A stretch of DNA of 34,217 bases from Salidesulfovibrio brasiliensis JCM 12178 (GTDB lineage: Bacteria; Desulfobacterota; Desulfovibrionia; Desulfovibrionales; Desulfovibrionaceae): contig NZ_BBCB01000030.1 of NCBI RefSeq assembly GCF_001311825.1, positions 1 to 34,217 of the forward strand. Reading direction: 5' to 3'. The notes under the pieces were generated by a model. The model saw only the letters and a list, made by a program, of their open reading frames with translations. It searched no databases and was not told the origin of the DNA. Shown here in pieces: positions 33,631 through 34,217 of the stretch. Position 1 is the stretch's first letter, and each line of letters begins with the position of its first letter. The position numbers and the translations under genes were made by a program.

Positions 33631-33715
33631 GAAAGTGAAGAATGTAACAAACGGCGTCCCTGAAACGGCTGGGGAGCTGGTGGGACGCTCAAGAAAACAC
33701 CTTTCGGAGGTCAAC

Positions 33716-34039
33716 GTGCGACGCAAGATCATGATTATCACCGGAGCAGTATTCCTGACCCTGGCCATGTTCTCCATGGCCTTCGCCATTGGCGGCGGCA
33801 ACCCGCGCAAGGGCAAGTTCCTGTGGCGCAAGAACTGCCGCTCCTGCCACAGCCCTGAAGGTTCGGCGGGCGACCTGAACCCTGCGGACAAGACGCAGGC
33901 CGAATGGCAGAAGCTCTTCGAGTCCGGGAACATCCCCTGCAAGAAGGACTGGACCATCGGCGATGGCGACCAAAACGACATTTATACCTACCTGCATGAT
34001 TTCGCCAAGGATTCCCCGACGCCTGCCAAGTGCAGCTAA
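33716..34039 (+). CDS. Exported monoheme c-type cytochrome
   Basis: 107 residues. The start is GTG at 33716, because CGGAGG sits 6 bases upstream and it begins a signal peptide (RRKIMIITGAVFLTLAMFSMAFA). One heme site, CRSCH (about residues 41-45), follows KGKFLWRKN. The C-terminal part has EWQKLFESGNIPC, IYTYLHDF and two further Cys that may form a disulfide. It is a small periplasmic electron carrier. A Tat-exported redox protein gene begins 70 bases downstream, so it probably serves a membrane or periplasmic redox complex under the promoter at 33602. Confidence 0.87.
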   Translation: MRRKIMIITGAVFLTLAMFSMAFAIGGGNPRKGKFLWRKNCRSCHSPEGSAGDLNPADKTQAEWQKLFESGNIPCKKDWTIGDGDQNDIYTYLHDFAKDSPTPAKCS

Positions 34040-34109
34040 CAGGAACGGGACCCGTCAGGGGCTGCACGGCCCCTGACGTCCTTGGGGATTTTGGCATCAA
34101 GGAGGCTCA

Positions 34110-34217
34110 ATGGCTGGCGCAAAGCGTGAAAACGGCCTGAACAGGCGCGACTTCTTCAAGGCCACCGGACTGGCCGCGGCTGCCGCAGCGGGCGGCACCA
34201 TCGGCGGCCTGAAGGCG
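34110..34217 (+). CDS. Tat-exported redox protein, N-terminus only (cut by window end)
   Basis: The first 36 codons are visible. AAGGAGG lies 5 bases before the ATG. The sequence carries a twin-arginine signal, NRRDFFKATGLAAAAAAGG. This is typical of Fe-S subunits or molybdopterin oxidoreductases that fold in the cytoplasm and are exported with cofactor. With the preceding cytochrome c it suggests a membrane-associated respiratory complex. Subunit type cannot be decided from this fragment. Confidence 0.8.
   Translation, partial: MAGAKRENGLNRRDFFKATGLAAAAAAGGTIGGLKA

Noticed and set aside
1..34217. tRNA, rRNA, CRISPR array, insertion sequence or prophage
   Set aside because: No cloverleaf, rRNA motif, spaced repeats, transposase or phage structural gene was recognised on either strand.

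Overview
The window is GC-rich, densely coding chromosomal DNA. It is most likely from a Desulfovibrionaceae sulfate reducer (Desulfovibrio/Pseudodesulfovibrio type). The clues are gene types and arrangement: a lepA-lepB pair, an EFR1-type flavodoxin-ferredoxin, a DUF3124 exported protein, an Fe-S flavoprotein, a monoheme cytochrome followed by a Tat-exported redox protein, a PyrR/shikimate-kinase-like/YkgJ operon, and hairpin elements in an intergenic region of a kind I recall from that family. The genus is inference. I see no rRNA, tRNA, CRISPR array, insertion sequence or phage module.

Layout. 1-406 has no gene. 407-2925 (minus) holds an SLC13-type transporter and an EAL-domain protein with degenerate catalytic residues. 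3150-7436 (plus) holds dnaE and an EFR1-type ferredoxin, each broken by an apparent frameshift, ended by a perfect hairpin. 7730-8236 is a gene of unknown family between two strong terminators. 8316-12896 (minus) holds lepB, lepA, an MFS exporter and a membrane-anchored unknown. 13007-15656 (plus) holds a LysE-type exporter, a frameshifted unknown and a frameshifted SGNH hydrolase. 15657-16181 carries two large hairpin elements in opposite orientation. 16182-18414 holds aroE (frameshifted), a DUF3124 protein and a class D beta-lactamase. 18440-22802 is a tight run: argJ, a tautomerase, a lipoprotein, an NAD(P)-binding/DUF2867 protein and cbiD. 22904-25616 holds a zinc-ribbon miniprotein, an Fe-S flavoprotein, an ABM-domain protein with a nitroreductase, a divergent HxlR regulator and an unknown. 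25682-27911 holds a periplasmic binding protein, an AT-richer homocysteine methyltransferase-like gene, and a duplicated fragment of the binding protein's 3' end. 27947-31009 holds an exported hydrolase, a cupin resembling DMSP lyases and a betaine-binding protein. 31280-31603 is a HesB/IscA-like gene with an in-frame TGA exactly at the conserved cysteine. 31754-33422 is pyrR (frameshifted), a shikimate-kinase-like gene and a YkgJ gene. 33716 to the end starts a cytochrome/Tat redox operon behind a CsoR-family-like operator.

The strongest novelty candidate is the selenocysteine HesB/IscA-like gene at 31280-31603. It is invisible to ordinary ORF calling because of its in-frame TGA, and a compact SECIS-like hairpin follows that codon. 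Next are the CsoR/CstR-like operator in front of the cytochrome operon, the DMSP-lyase-like cupin beside an orphan betaine/DMSP-type binding protein, and the duplicated gene end around the methyltransferase. Five of the six broken genes (dnaE, EFR1 type, the unknown at 13678, SGNH hydrolase, pyrR) are each repaired by adding one G next to an existing G. This points to systematic read or consensus error rather than gene decay.
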